NCBI RefSeq assembly: GCF_009674485.1
Contig: NZ_WKJJ01000013.1
Location: 1-64,000 of the forward strand
DNA length: 64,000 bases
Origin: Pseudoduganella rivuli
Lineage (GTDB): Bacteria; Pseudomonadota; Gammaproteobacteria; Burkholderiales; Burkholderiaceae_D
Direction: 5' to 3'
The notes below the pieces were generated by a model, which made no database searches, was not told the DNA's origin, and saw nothing but the letters and a program-made list of their open reading frames with translations. Position numbers and translations under genes: made by a program. Shown piece by piece: positions 9,302 through 17,923 of the stretch (positions are counted from its first letter, which is position 1; each line of letters opens with the position of its first letter).

Positions 9302-9970
9302 ATGAAACATACAACCATACTGGCTTTGGCTGCCGCACTGATGGGGCAAATTGCCGCCGCCAGCGCGGGTGAAATGACCCTGTACGCACGCGATAATTTC
9401 CGTGGCGAGGAAGTGACGATCCGCGACGGCACGCGCAACTTGCGCGATGCCGGTTTTAATGACCGCGCATCGAGCCTGATCGTGCATTCCGGCGTGTGGG
9501 AAGTGTGCGCGGACAAGGACTTCGGCGGCTATTGCGCCGTGTTCGAGCGGGGCGAATATCCGAACTTGCGCAACTTTAACAACAGTATTTCGTCGGCCCG
9601 CCAGATCGAGCGCGGCGGCGGCCATGGTTACCGCGACCGCGACCACGACGGCCGCGACGACCGCCAGGAACGCCGCGAATGGCGCGAAGAGCAGCGCGAC
9701 CGCCGCGTCGGCATGGACCGGCCCGACCCGATTGAATTGTTCGAGCATGCGCGCTTCGAAGGCCGCCGTGCTTCCTTCCAGGGCGAAACGCGCAGCATGC
9801 GCGGTGCGGATTTCAATGACCGCGCCAGCTCGATGGTGATTTATGAAGGCCAGTGGCAATTGTGCGAACACGACAATTTCGGCGGCCAGTGCGTGGTGTA
9901 CGGTCCCGGCCGTTATGACAACCTGGGCAACATGAATGACCGGATTTCGTCGCTGCGCCGTATCCGTTGA
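9302..9970 (+). CDS. Exported beta/gamma-crystallin family protein with charged linker
   Basis: 222 aa, signal peptide then two crystallin-type segments: MTLYARDNFRGEEVTIRDGTRNLRDAGFNDRASSLIVHSGVWEVCADKDFGGYCAVF and ELFEHARFEGRRASFQGETRSMRGADFNDRASSMVIYEGQWQLCEHDNFGGQCVVY. Each has Greek-key signatures (Y/F-x-G, FNDRASS) and a cysteine pair. A linker of about 35 residues between them is almost entirely Arg, Asp, Glu, His and Gly. AAGGAG precedes the ATG. Bacterial family members often bind calcium, a property of the family and not shown here. Confidence 0.88.
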   Translation: MKHTTILALAAALMGQIAAASAGEMTLYARDNFRGEEVTIRDGTRNLRDAGFNDRASSLIVHSGVWEVCADKDFGGYCAVFERGEYPNLRNFNNSISSARQIERGGGHGYRDRDHDGRDDRQERREWREEQRDRRVGMDRPDPIELFEHARFEGRRASFQGETRSMRGADFNDRASSMVIYEGQWQLCEHDNFGGQCVVYGPGRYDNLGNMNDRISSLRRIR

Positions 9971-9982
9971 TTGGATGATTCG

Positions 9983-10657
9983 TTAAGTCAGTGAAAAGAA
10001 CCGCAGCGCGCTGGTGACGGTGCGCTTGCCTTTGCCGGCGGCGGCGCCGTCCGGCTGGGCTGCCTGCACCAGCGCTTCCACGGCCTGCTGGCATGCGGCC
10101 TGCGTCAGTGTGGCATGCTTGCCGGCGCGCCCGGCGTGACCGACCCGCGCTTCTACCTGCAGTTCTTCCCGTACTTCGGCAAACTGGCCGGGCGCGACGT
10201 GGCGGCTCCACACGTTACCGCTCGCGATATCAAAAATAACACTGCGGTGCCCCGCACCGTACAGGCTTTCCGATACCACGGTGATGCCGTGCGCCCGCAG
10301 CAGGCGCAGTGCGACTTCGCCATTCTGGCGGCCGATACCCTGCGAGGTACCGGGGAACATTTGGCCGCCGCCGAAAATCTTCGCCTGGCATTCCGTCGGG
10401 TCGACGCCGATCGCCCGCAATTCGGACAGCATCAATTCCAGCGCTTCTTCGCCATAACGGCTGTTCAATCCCTCGGATTTGTCCTGGTTGCGCGACGACA
10501 GCAAAAAGTGCGACATGGTGCCGATTTTGCGTACCGGATGCCACAGCGTAATCGACACGCACGACCCCAGCAGCGTGCGGATGCGATGTCCCGCGCCGCC
10601 GACGAAGTATTCGCCGGGGAGCAGGAAGATGTCGGTGATGTCGGGATTGCGTGCCAT
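9983..10657 (-). CDS. cheD: Chemoreceptor glutamine deamidase CheD
   Basis: 224 aa. The CheD signature is clear: LLPGEYFVGGAGHRIRTLLGSCVSITLWHP contains the catalytic Cys (GSC) and KIGTMSHFLL the His. CheD deamidates glutamines of chemoreceptors and interacts with CheC or CheY in adaptation. Divergent from cheY-mcp-cheB, which supports the call. The C-terminal ~60 residues (EARVGHAGRAGKHATLTQAACQQAVEAL...) extend beyond the usual domain. Confidence 0.92.
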   Translation of the reverse strand: MARNPDITDIFLLPGEYFVGGAGHRIRTLLGSCVSITLWHPVRKIGTMSHFLLSSRNQDKSEGLNSRYGEEALELMLSELRAIGVDPTECQAKIFGGGQMFPGTSQGIGRQNGEVALRLLRAHGITVVSESLYGAGHRSVIFDIASGNVWSRHVAPGQFAEVREELQVEARVGHAGRAGKHATLTQAACQQAVEALVQAAQPDGAAAGKGKRTVTSALRFFSLT

Positions 10658-10693
10658 GAACCTACTGTAGTCACGGCTGGGCGCTGCGTAACT

Positions 10694-10766
10694 TGTACTT
10701 TGGTGCAGTGGGGCAACACTTTATTGACAGTTCGATAGGGAATTTTGTCACATGTACCAAAGTACA
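10694..10766. promoter_or_regulatory. 11-bp inverted repeat between cheD and cheY
   Basis: TGTACTTTGGT (10694-10704) and its exact reverse complement ACCAAAGTACA (10756-10766) flank a TTGACA hexamer near 10724 in the divergent cheD/cheY intergenic region. It looks like an operator pair or a looping site; no regulator is identified. Confidence 0.45.
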
Positions 10767-10898
10767 GGTTACAAAGAAATACCCTGTGGATACAGTCTGA
10801 CCCATTCAATTGATGCCTCATGCCATTGCGGGGAAATATGCCCGGCGCCGGCTGCGCCGGCTGCGGCTGATGAAAATAACGAACTCTGGAGAGTAAAA

Positions 10899-11267
10899 AT
10901 GGCAAAAACCATCATGGTAGTGGATGACTCGGCGTCGCTGCGGCAAGTGGTCAATATTGCGTTGAAGGGCGCCGGCTATGACGTCATCGAAGCGGCCGAT
11001 GGCCAGATCGCGCTGAACAAGCTCGACGGGCAAAAGGTCAACCTCATCGTTTGCGACGTCAACATGCCGAACATGGATGGCATTTCATTCGTGCGGGAAT
11101 TGAAGCAAAAGGCCAGCCACAAGTTCACGCCGGTCATCATGCTGACCACCGAGTCGCAGGAAGAAAAGAAGCGTGAAGGGCAGGCGGCCGGCGCCAAGGC
11201 GTGGGTGGTCAAGCCATTCCGGCCGGAAGTGCTGCTGGGCGCCGTGCAAAAACTGGTGCTGCCATGA
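10899..11267 (+). CDS. cheY: CheY-like single-domain response regulator
   Basis: 122 aa from ATG 10899 (CTGGAGAG upstream). Receiver domain alone: acidic pair MVVDDSAS, phospho-acceptor Asp in LIVCDVNMPNMDG, Thr in VIMLTTES and Lys in WVVKPFRPE. It would be phosphorylated by a CheA encoded elsewhere. The stop overlaps the ATG of the chemoreceptor gene (ATGA), indicating translational coupling. Confidence 0.93.
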   Translation: MAKTIMVVDDSASLRQVVNIALKGAGYDVIEAADGQIALNKLDGQKVNLIVCDVNMPNMDGISFVRELKQKASHKFTPVIMLTTESQEEKKREGQAAGAKAWVVKPFRPEVLLGAVQKLVLP

Positions 11268-12943
11268 CGGTGTTTGCGAGGTTCTCGGTCGCCGCCAGGC
11301 TGGGTGTCCTGGTGGCGGTCCTCAGCGCGCTGATGCTGGGTGTCGGTTATGCGGGACTGAAAGGGATGTATTCGAGTAACGAACGCCTGAAAACCGTGTA
11401 TGAAGACCGCACCGTGGCGTTGGGCCAGTTGGCCAAAGTGGGCGACATGATGTTGCGCCAGCGCTATCGGACCTTGCAAACCACGCTGGGCAGCGCGGAC
11501 GAAGTGGAGACCGGCCTGGCGGCGGCCGAGAACAACTATGCGGAATTCAAGAAGCAATGGGGCGATTACATTGCGACTTACCTGACGCCGGATGAAAAGA
11601 AGCTGACGGACGAATACCTGCCCGCGTGGAATACTTATCTGCAAAAGCGCCAGATGGTCGTGACGCTGCTGCGCAGCGGCAACATGAAGCAGGCACAGGA
11701 AACCATCAAGAGCCTGGACAAGGATTTTTATGTCGCGCTGGAATTGCTATACAAGTTGCGCGGGTTGCAGGAAACCGTGGCCAAGGAAGAATATGACGCG
11801 GCGGTGGCTGAATACAACGCCACGGTGCGCAGCAATGCCCTGTTGATGGGGGGCGGACTGGCGTTCTGCATTGTCCTGTCGTGGCTGCTGATCCGCAGCC
11901 TGGTGCGCCAGTTGGGCGGTGAACCGGCTTATGCGGCGCAAATCGTCAGCGAAGTGGCGCAGGGGAACCTGGCGGTGGAGATCCGCTTGCGCCATGGCGA
12001 CCAGGGCAGCCTGCTGCATTCGATGAAAACCATGGTGGGCAAACTGTCGTCCGTGGTGGCGGAAGTGACGAGCAGCGCCCGGGTCCTGGCCGGCGCGTCC
12101 GAAGAAGTCAGCGCCACGGCGCAAGCGCTGTCGCAGTCGGCCAGCGAACAGGCGGCCGGCGTGGAACAGACCAGCGCCTCGGTCGAGCAAATGACGGCGT
12201 CGATTGCGCAAAATACCGAAAATGCCCGCGTGACGGATGCCATGGCCAGCAAGGCCGCGGCGGAAGCGGCCGAAGGCGGCGTGGCGGTGCGCTCGACCGT
12301 GGAAGCCATGACGCAGATCGCGAAGAAGATCGGCATCATCGACGACATCGCGTATCAGACCAATTTGCTGGCGCTGAACGCGGCGATTGAAGCGGCCCGC
12401 GCGGGCGAACACGGCAAAGGGTTTGCCGTGGTGGCGGCGGAAGTACGCAAGCTGGCCGAGCGCAGCCAGGTGGCGGCGCAGGAAATTTCCGAAGTCGCGA
12501 CATCCAGTGTCGAACTGGCGCAAAAGGCCGGCAAGCTGCTCGACGACATGGTGCCGAACACCAAGCGCACGTCCGACCTGGTGCAGGAAATCACGGCCGC
12601 ATCGGAAGAACAGTCGACAGGGTTGGGCCAGATCAATGCGGCCATCAGCCAACTGTCCGGCGCCACGCAGCAAAATGCGGCAGGTTCGGAAGAGCTGGCC
12701 TCCACGGCCGAGGAAATGAGCAGCCAGGCCGAAGAATTGCAGGCGGCGATATCCTTCTTCCGCGTGGCGGGCGCGCCGGCGCAGCCGGAGTGGCGTGAAA
12801 CGCCGCCGGCGGCGCGGGTGGTGCCGATGCGCAAAGCCGCTGGCGCGGATAAAAGCCGTGTGACCACTGTGGCGAAGGCCATGCCCCGGGTGGCGCACTT
12901 CCCGGAGGGCGAGCCGGATGAAGCGCTGTTCACCCGCTTTTAA
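11264..12943 (+). CDS. Methyl-accepting chemotaxis protein
   Basis: 559 aa. Membrane helix at about residues 10-32, a periplasmic four-helix-type ligand domain (MYSSNERLKTVYEDRTVALGQL... as in 4HB_MCP_1), second membrane helix (NALLMGGGLAFCIVLSWLLI), HAMP, and the cytoplasmic signalling tip IIDDIAYQTNLLALNAAIEAARAGEHGKGFAVVAAEVRKLAERS. The tail ends ...DEALFTRF and has no NWETF-type CheR-tethering pentapeptide. Starts inside the cheY stop codon. Confidence 0.95.
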   Translation: MTVFARFSVAARLGVLVAVLSALMLGVGYAGLKGMYSSNERLKTVYEDRTVALGQLAKVGDMMLRQRYRTLQTTLGSADEVETGLAAAENNYAEFKKQWGDYIATYLTPDEKKLTDEYLPAWNTYLQKRQMVVTLLRSGNMKQAQETIKSLDKDFYVALELLYKLRGLQETVAKEEYDAAVAEYNATVRSNALLMGGGLAFCIVLSWLLIRSLVRQLGGEPAYAAQIVSEVAQGNLAVEIRLRHGDQGSLLHSMKTMVGKLSSVVAEVTSSARVLAGASEEVSATAQALSQSASEQAAGVEQTSASVEQMTASIAQNTENARVTDAMASKAAAEAAEGGVAVRSTVEAMTQIAKKIGIIDDIAYQTNLLALNAAIEAARAGEHGKGFAVVAAEVRKLAERSQVAAQEISEVATSSVELAQKAGKLLDDMVPNTKRTSDLVQEITAASEEQSTGLGQINAAISQLSGATQQNAAGSEELASTAEEMSSQAEELQAAISFFRVAGAPAQPEWRETPPAARVVPMRKAAGADKSRVTTVAKAMPRVAHFPEGEPDEALFTRF

Positions 12944-13093
12944 TTCTTGGCCGACTATCCGCGGCGGTATTTGCCGGAAAGGGGCGGATCAGTACGACGG
13001 TACATTACTGGTGCAGCGTTCCTTGCGACAACGAGTACAATTCATGGAAATCAATCTGAACATGACGTAGCCGCAACTTTACCGGAAACCCGC

Positions 13094-14200
13094 ATGAGCA
13101 TACAGGTGTTGGTGGTGGACGATTCGGCCGTGGTGCGGCAAGTGCTGTCCGGTCTGCTCAATGCGGCGCCGGGCATCCAGGTCACGCATGCCGTGGCCGA
13201 CCCGTTGCTGGCCATGGAGCGGATGCGCATGCACTGGCCGGACGTGGTGCTGCTCGATATCGAAATGCCGCGCATGGACGGCCTCACGTTCCTGCGCAAG
13301 ATCATGAGCGAACGGCCGCTGCCAGTCGTGATTTGCTCGTCGCTGACAGCCGACAGCACGCAATTGTCGGTCGAAGCACTATCGGCCGGGGCCGTCGCCG
13401 TGGTCAACCGGCCGCGCGTCAATATCCGTGAATACATGGCGAGCCATGCCGATGAATTGATTGCCGCCATCCGCATGGCGGCCGGCGCCCAGGCGCAGTC
13501 GCCGGCGGAAGAACGCATACCGCGGCGCCTGGCGCTGACGACGCCGCCGCCATTGGCGCCGCCCCCCGCCAAACTGACGGCCGATGCCATCCTGCCGCCA
13601 TGCGATGGCGGCGTCGTGCCGCCTTCGGAGCCGCTGGTCGCCATCGGGACATCCACTGGCGGCACGCAGGCGCTGGAACGGGTATTGGCGGCGCTGCCGC
13701 CGGACGCGCCGGGCATCGTCGTGGTGCAGCATATGCCGGAAAAATTCACGGGCGCTTTTGCCGCCCGGCTGGACAGTATTTGTGCGATTTCCGTCAAGGA
13801 AGCGGAATCCAACGACCGCGTACAGGCCGGCGTGGCGCTGATTGCGCCCGGAGGCAAGCACATGCTGGTGCGGCGCAGCGGCGCCACCTATTACGTCGAC
13901 GTCATCGATGGCCCGCTGGTGAACCGGCACCGGCCATCGGTGGACGTGCTGTTCCGGTCCGTGGCCAAGAGCGCAGGCGCCAATGCGCTGGGCATCATCA
14001 TGACGGGCATGGGCGACGATGGTGCGGCAGGCTTGCTGGAAATGCGCAAGGCGGGCGCCCGCACGGTGGCGCAGGACGAGAAAAGCTGCGTGGTCTATGG
14101 CATGCCGAAGGAAGCCGTGAAACTGGGGGCGGTCGACAAGAGCGTCCCGCTCGATGCGATCGAGCGGGAAATCGTCGCGCAATGCGCGCGGCTGGTGTAA
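13094..14200 (+). CDS. cheB: Chemotaxis response regulator protein-glutamate methylesterase CheB
   Basis: 368 aa from ATG 13094. N-terminal receiver domain (VVDDSAV; Asp in LLDIEMPRMDG), Pro-rich linker (about 140-180), then the methylesterase domain with Ser in AIGTSTGGTQAL, His in VVQHMPEKFTGAF and Asp in MTGMGDDGA. It removes methyl groups from receptors and completes, with CheD, the adaptation part of the block; cheR and cheA are absent from the window. The stop codon lies in a small hairpin (14199-14219). Confidence 0.94.
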   Translation: MSIQVLVVDDSAVVRQVLSGLLNAAPGIQVTHAVADPLLAMERMRMHWPDVVLLDIEMPRMDGLTFLRKIMSERPLPVVICSSLTADSTQLSVEALSAGAVAVVNRPRVNIREYMASHADELIAAIRMAAGAQAQSPAEERIPRRLALTTPPPLAPPPAKLTADAILPPCDGGVVPPSEPLVAIGTSTGGTQALERVLAALPPDAPGIVVVQHMPEKFTGAFAARLDSICAISVKEAESNDRVQAGVALIAPGGKHMLVRRSGATYYVDVIDGPLVNRHRPSVDVLFRSVAKSAGANALGIIMTGMGDDGAAGLLEMRKAGARTVAQDEKSCVVYGMPKEAVKLGAVDKSVPLDAIEREIVAQCARLV

Positions 14201-14222
14201 TCCGCTCGCTTAGCGGATTTCT
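14199..14222. terminator. Hairpin overlapping two convergent stop codons
   Basis: AATCCGCT/AGCGGATT perfect 8-bp stem with a 5-base loop, followed by TCTTC. It contains the cheB stop and the stop of the convergent 84-aa gene; a weak terminator. Confidence 0.5.
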
Positions 14223-14464
14223 TCATCGTGGCGGGTCTTGCCGCCTTGTGCGCGCTTGATGTCGTCTTTCCTGATGCCGGAGTTATAGCGCTGGTGTGTG
14301 CTGTCGCCCCGTGCGCCGGTGCCGCGGTCGCGGTGCGTGGTGCTGGCGGACGCTTCCCGTGCACTCTGCTGGTTCAACGCCGTGCCTTGCTGCATGCCCT
14401 GGGTGTTTTGCCATTGCATGTTTTTCTCGGTGCGCGCGGTTTTCATTTTCCGTTGCTTGCCCAT
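14210..14464 (-). CDS. Small basic hydrophilic protein of unknown function
   Basis: 84 aa, MGKQRKMKTARTEKNMQWQNTQGMQQGTALNQQ..., rich in Gln, Arg, Thr and Lys with no hydrophobic core and no cysteine, so probably disordered. It has a strong ribosome site (CAGGAGATCACC then ATG), which supports it as a real gene. It resembles in style three more small hydrophilic proteins at 20151-21121, all with the same GGAG(A/T)(C/T)-type leader. Function not recognised; general stress proteins often look like this. Confidence 0.65.
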   Translation of the reverse strand: MGKQRKMKTARTEKNMQWQNTQGMQQGTALNQQSAREASASTTHRDRGTGARGDSTHQRYNSGIRKDDIKRAQGGKTRHDEEIR

Positions 14465-14576
14465 GGTGATCTCCTGTTGAAATGGGTGATTTCATCGTAG
14501 GCCCGGTACACATGGCGCGCCATAGGACAGTCCCCCCGTGCCGCGTAGGAGCAGGCGCTACCGGTCTTGCACGGCA

Positions 14577-15494
14577 TCAATACGCGTCGTGCGGCAGGCG
14601 GTGGTCGAGCTCGAGGAATTGCTGCATTAGCCAGCGTCCGGCCGGGCCCGGTTCTTCATCGTTGCGGCTGATGACGTACAGCGGGTACTGGAACGCTTTG
14701 CCGTCGGCCACGTCGAGCTGTACCAGGCGGCCGTTGGCCAGGTCGTCGCTGATCATGGCTTGCGGCATGCTGCCCCAGCCCAGGCCGCCACGCAGCAGCG
14801 CGTGCTTGGAACCGAGGTCGGCCAGCCGCCACGTGCGCAAGCCCAGCACGCCGTAGTCGCGGCCGGCCGTGAGCTGGCTGCGGTCCGTCAACACCAGTTG
14901 CATGTGCTCGCGCAGGGCGGCGGCGGGAATCTTGCCCGGCCACGACGCCAGCGGATGCGATGGCGCGCAGACCGGCATCATCGTGACTTCCCCGGCCGCG
15001 CGGCGCTCGATGGCGTCCGGCGGATTGACGACGCCGCCGCAAATGCCGATGTGGCACACGCGGTCCAGCACCAGCTGCGTGACGGCGCCCAGCGCTTCCG
15101 TGTGCAGCCGCATGGCCACGGCGGGGAATTCCTGCTGGAAGGCGTTCAAGATGCGCACCAGCAGGCAGGTGGGAAACATCACGTCCACCACCAGCGATAC
15201 TTCCGCTTCCAGCCCGGCCGACAGCGCCTTGGCGCGCGAACGCATGCCGTCCACTTTCATGCTGATGGCGCGCGCATCGGCCAGCAGCGCCTTGCCCGCT
15301 TCCGTCAATTCCGGCTTGCGCCTGCTGCGGTCCAGCAGCGCGATATTCAACTGTTCTTCCAGGTTGGCGATGGTGTAGCTGATCACCGATTGCGTGCGGT
15401 GCAGCGCCCGCGCGGCGGCGGCAAAGCCGCCGTGGTCGATCACGGCGATAAAGACGCGCAACTGTTCGAGGGAGGGGAGGCCGGGATCTCGCAT
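14577..15494 (-). CDS. LysR family transcriptional regulator
   Basis: 305 aa. N-terminal winged HTH (LPSLEQLRVFIAVIDHGGFAAAARALHRTQSVISYTIANLEEQLNIALLDRSRRKPELTEAGKALL) and a LysR substrate-binding domain. Divergent from azoR with a 109-base AT-rich interval holding the motif ATCGAT-...-ATCGAT around 15507-15543, a plausible LysR operator. By position it probably controls azoR. Confidence 0.93.
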   Translation of the reverse strand: MRDPGLPSLEQLRVFIAVIDHGGFAAAARALHRTQSVISYTIANLEEQLNIALLDRSRRKPELTEAGKALLADARAISMKVDGMRSRAKALSAGLEAEVSLVVDVMFPTCLLVRILNAFQQEFPAVAMRLHTEALGAVTQLVLDRVCHIGICGGVVNPPDAIERRAAGEVTMMPVCAPSHPLASWPGKIPAAALREHMQLVLTDRSQLTAGRDYGVLGLRTWRLADLGSKHALLRGGLGWGSMPQAMISDDLANGRLVQLDVADGKAFQYPLYVISRNDEEPGPAGRWLMQQFLELDHRLPHDAY

Positions 15495-15603
15495 ATCAAA
15501 AAAATCGATTGTTTTGATTGAAATTAACTGTATTCCATCGATATTAAACCCGAACTATGATGCACAGCAAGTCAACCCCGTTTATCCTTTAAGGAGCAGC
15601 ATC

Positions 15604-16218
15604 ATGGCAAACGTTCTCTACATCAACAGCAGTGTGCGTAGTTCCGGTTCGCTGTCGCGCCAGTTGTCGGCCGAATTCATCGCCAAATGGCAAGCCGCGA
15701 ATCCTTCCGACACCATCGTCGAGCGCGACCTGGCGGCCAACCCGGTACCGCACCTGACGGAACAAATGATGGGCGCATTCTTCACGCCGGCCGAGCAGCG
15801 CAATGCGGAGCAGGCCTTCGTCGTGAAAACGTCCGACACCCTGGTGGCGGAATTGCAGGCGGCCGACGTGGTGGTGATCGGCGCGCCGATGTACAACTTT
15901 TCCGTCAGCTCCGGCCTGAAAGCGTGGATCGACCACGTGGCGCGCGCCGGCGTGACGTTCAAGTACGGTGAAAACGGCCCGGTCGGCCTGCTGACCGGCA
16001 AGAAAGTCATCGTGTTCACGGCCAGCGGCGGCGTCTACAGCGCCGGTCCGGCAGCCGCTTTCGACCACCTGGCCAGCTACCTGCGCGCCGTGCTGGGCTT
16101 CCTCGGTATGACGGACGTGCAATTCGTGCAGGCCGAAGGCGTGGCCATGGGTGAACAGGCGCTGGCCGATACGCTGGCGAAAAGCCGCACCGCCATCGAG
16201 GAACTGGTTGCCGCTTGA
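15604..16218 (+). CDS. azoR: FMN-dependent NADH-azoreductase
   Basis: 204 aa from ATG 15604 (AAGGAGCAGCATC upstream). Flavodoxin-like fold: phosphate loop NSSVRSSGSLSRQL, PMYNFSVSSGLKAWIDHVARAGVTFKY and TASGGVYS, all typical of AzoR/AcpD. It reduces azo compounds and quinones with NADH, often protecting against thiol or quinone stress. Transcribed divergently from the LysR regulator. Confidence 0.94.
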   Translation: MANVLYINSSVRSSGSLSRQLSAEFIAKWQAANPSDTIVERDLAANPVPHLTEQMMGAFFTPAEQRNAEQAFVVKTSDTLVAELQAADVVVIGAPMYNFSVSSGLKAWIDHVARAGVTFKYGENGPVGLLTGKKVIVFTASGGVYSAGPAAAFDHLASYLRAVLGFLGMTDVQFVQAEGVAMGEQALADTLAKSRTAIEELVAA

Positions 16219-16266
16219 GGCATCCAGTAACAGGGTATGATGCGGCTTTGCCCCCGGAGCCGCGTC

Positions 16267-17466
16267 ATGCCGCTGTTTTCCCCTGTTGTCCGCAGCCTGC
16301 TGGAAACGGATTTATATAAATTCACCATGTGGCAGGCGCTGCTGCACAGCCATCCCGGCGCGCAGGCGGAATATGAATTCATGTGCCGCAATACGCCGCA
16401 ATTCCCGCTGGCGGAACTGGCGGCCGACGTGGGGCAGCAGATCGACCACCTGTGCTCGCTGTCGTTCACGGAAGACGAACTCGCTTACCTGCGCGGCCTG
16501 CGCTTCATGAAAAGCGACTTCATCGACTTCCTGACGGTGTTCCGCTTCCAGCGCAAATTCATTACCGTGTCGACCGACGGCGGCACGTTGCAGATCCGCG
16601 CGGCGGGCCCGCAAGTGCACGTGATGGGGTTTGAAATCTTCGTGCTGTACATCGTCAACGAACTGTATTTCCGCCGCGTCGACCAGGCCGCCGCGCTGGC
16701 GCGGGGCCGCGCGCAACTGGCCGACAAGATCGCGCTGCTTTCCGCCTTCAGTGCCGAACCGGCGCGCCGCCATCCATTCGAGTTTTCCGACTTCGGCTTG
16801 CGCCGCCGCTTTTCGTCCGCGTGGCACGATGAAGTGGTCGATACCTTGCTGGCGCAGGCGCCACAATACTTCAAGGGCACCTCGAACGTGCACATCGCGC
16901 GCCGCATCGGCATGGTGCCGATCGGGACCATGGCCCATGAATACATGCAATCATTCCAGGCCTTCGGCGTGCGCCTGCGCGATTTTCAACAGGCCGCGCT
17001 GGAAGACTGGGTACAGGAATACCGGGGCGACCTGGGCATTGCGCTGACGGATGTGGTGGGCATGGATGCTTTCCTCAGCGATTTCGACCTGTATTTCGCC
17101 AAGCTGTTCGATGGCTTGCGCCACGATTCCGGCGACCCCGTGGCCTGGGGCGAAAAAGCGCTGGCCCATTACGCCGCGCTGCGCATCGATGCGCACACCA
17201 AGCGGCTGGTATTTTCCGACGGGCTGGATTTGCCGAAAGCGCTGGCGCTGTACCGCCATTTTGCCGACCGCATCGTGACGGGCTTCGGCATCGGCACCAA
17301 CCTCACCAACGACATGGGCGTGACGCCGCTGAACATCGTCATGAAACTGGTGCGCTGCAATGGCCAGTCGGTGGCCAAGCTGTCCGACGCGCCCGGCAAG
17401 ACCATGTGCAAGGACGAGACGTTCCTCGCTTACCTGCGGCAAGTGTTCAGCCACACAGCGTCATGA
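16267..17466 (+). CDS. pncB: Nicotinate phosphoribosyltransferase
   Basis: 399 aa from ATG 16267 (GGAG at 16255); an upstream in-frame ATG at 16237 is less likely. Motifs: SLLETDLYKFTMWQALLHSHPGAQAEYEF near the N-terminus, GTSNVHIARRIGMVPIGTMAHEYMQSFQAF with the active-site His region, GLRHDSGDPVAWGEKAL, and GFGIGTNLTNDMGVTPLNIVMKL. It makes nicotinate mononucleotide from nicotinate and PRPP in NAD salvage. Confidence 0.95.
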   Translation: MPLFSPVVRSLLETDLYKFTMWQALLHSHPGAQAEYEFMCRNTPQFPLAELAADVGQQIDHLCSLSFTEDELAYLRGLRFMKSDFIDFLTVFRFQRKFITVSTDGGTLQIRAAGPQVHVMGFEIFVLYIVNELYFRRVDQAAALARGRAQLADKIALLSAFSAEPARRHPFEFSDFGLRRRFSSAWHDEVVDTLLAQAPQYFKGTSNVHIARRIGMVPIGTMAHEYMQSFQAFGVRLRDFQQAALEDWVQEYRGDLGIALTDVVGMDAFLSDFDLYFAKLFDGLRHDSGDPVAWGEKALAHYAALRIDAHTKRLVFSDGLDLPKALALYRHFADRIVTGFGIGTNLTNDMGVTPLNIVMKLVRCNGQSVAKLSDAPGKTMCKDETFLAYLRQVFSHTAS

Positions 17467-17523
17467 CGACTGGCGGAAACGGTCGCGGTAATCGCCCGGC
17501 GTGACGCCGGCGCCGTTCAGGCA
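17461..17523 (-). pseudogene. Relic 3' end of an AraC/GlxA-type regulator
   Basis: Translated on the minus strand these bases read LNGAGVTPGDYRDRFRQSS then stop. That is the usual last 15-20 residues of an AraC-family DNA-binding domain (GxTPxDYRxRF). Nothing upstream continues it, so it is a leftover of a deleted gene. It overlaps the pncB stop. Confidence 0.5.
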
Positions 17524-17538
17524 TCAATCAGGTATCAA

Positions 17539-17841
17539 TCAGGCGTCGAGCGCGTCGTAACGCTGCATGATGCCGTCCGCCTGTTCGCGCTGTTCATCGT
17601 CCAGCACGTCGACGGCCAGCAGCGCCACGGGTTTCGGGCGCGGTTCGTCCGTGTTGTCGGCGCTGTCCGGCGTCAGCGAATTCATGATGTTTTCCACCGT
17701 ACTGGTGGTGGTGTCGGCGGCGGGCGCCTTGTGCGGCGTCAGGTGCACGGCGGCGGGAGGAAAGCCTGCTTTCAGCAAGGCGTCGCGGGCATCTTGCGCA
17801 TCGGACACGCGCATGAAATTGCGGTAAACAGTATGGGCCAT
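17539..17841 (-). CDS. Hypothetical protein with stress-protein-like beginning
   Basis: 100 aa, MAHTVYRNFMRVSDAQDARDALLKAGFPPAAVHLT..., then a disordered Asp/Thr-rich middle and PVALLAVDVLDDEQREQADGIMQRYDALDA. The beta-alpha-beta pattern (a start resembling inhibitors or general stress protein 17M-like domains) is suggestive only. Single gene; function unknown. Confidence 0.6.
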   Translation of the reverse strand: MAHTVYRNFMRVSDAQDARDALLKAGFPPAAVHLTPHKAPAADTTTSTVENIMNSLTPDSADNTDEPRPKPVALLAVDVLDDEQREQADGIMQRYDALDA

Positions 17842-17923
17842 CGTGGTCGCTCCAGTGCGGGGGATGAGCCTATTGTGCCCGCGCCGGGCGTCGGCTGGCG
17901 CACGGCGGGGCAGGGCTTGGGAC

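Noticed and set aside
17521..17545. Short direct repeat ATCAATCAGG x2
   Set aside because: Two units of ten bases with no context; probably chance.
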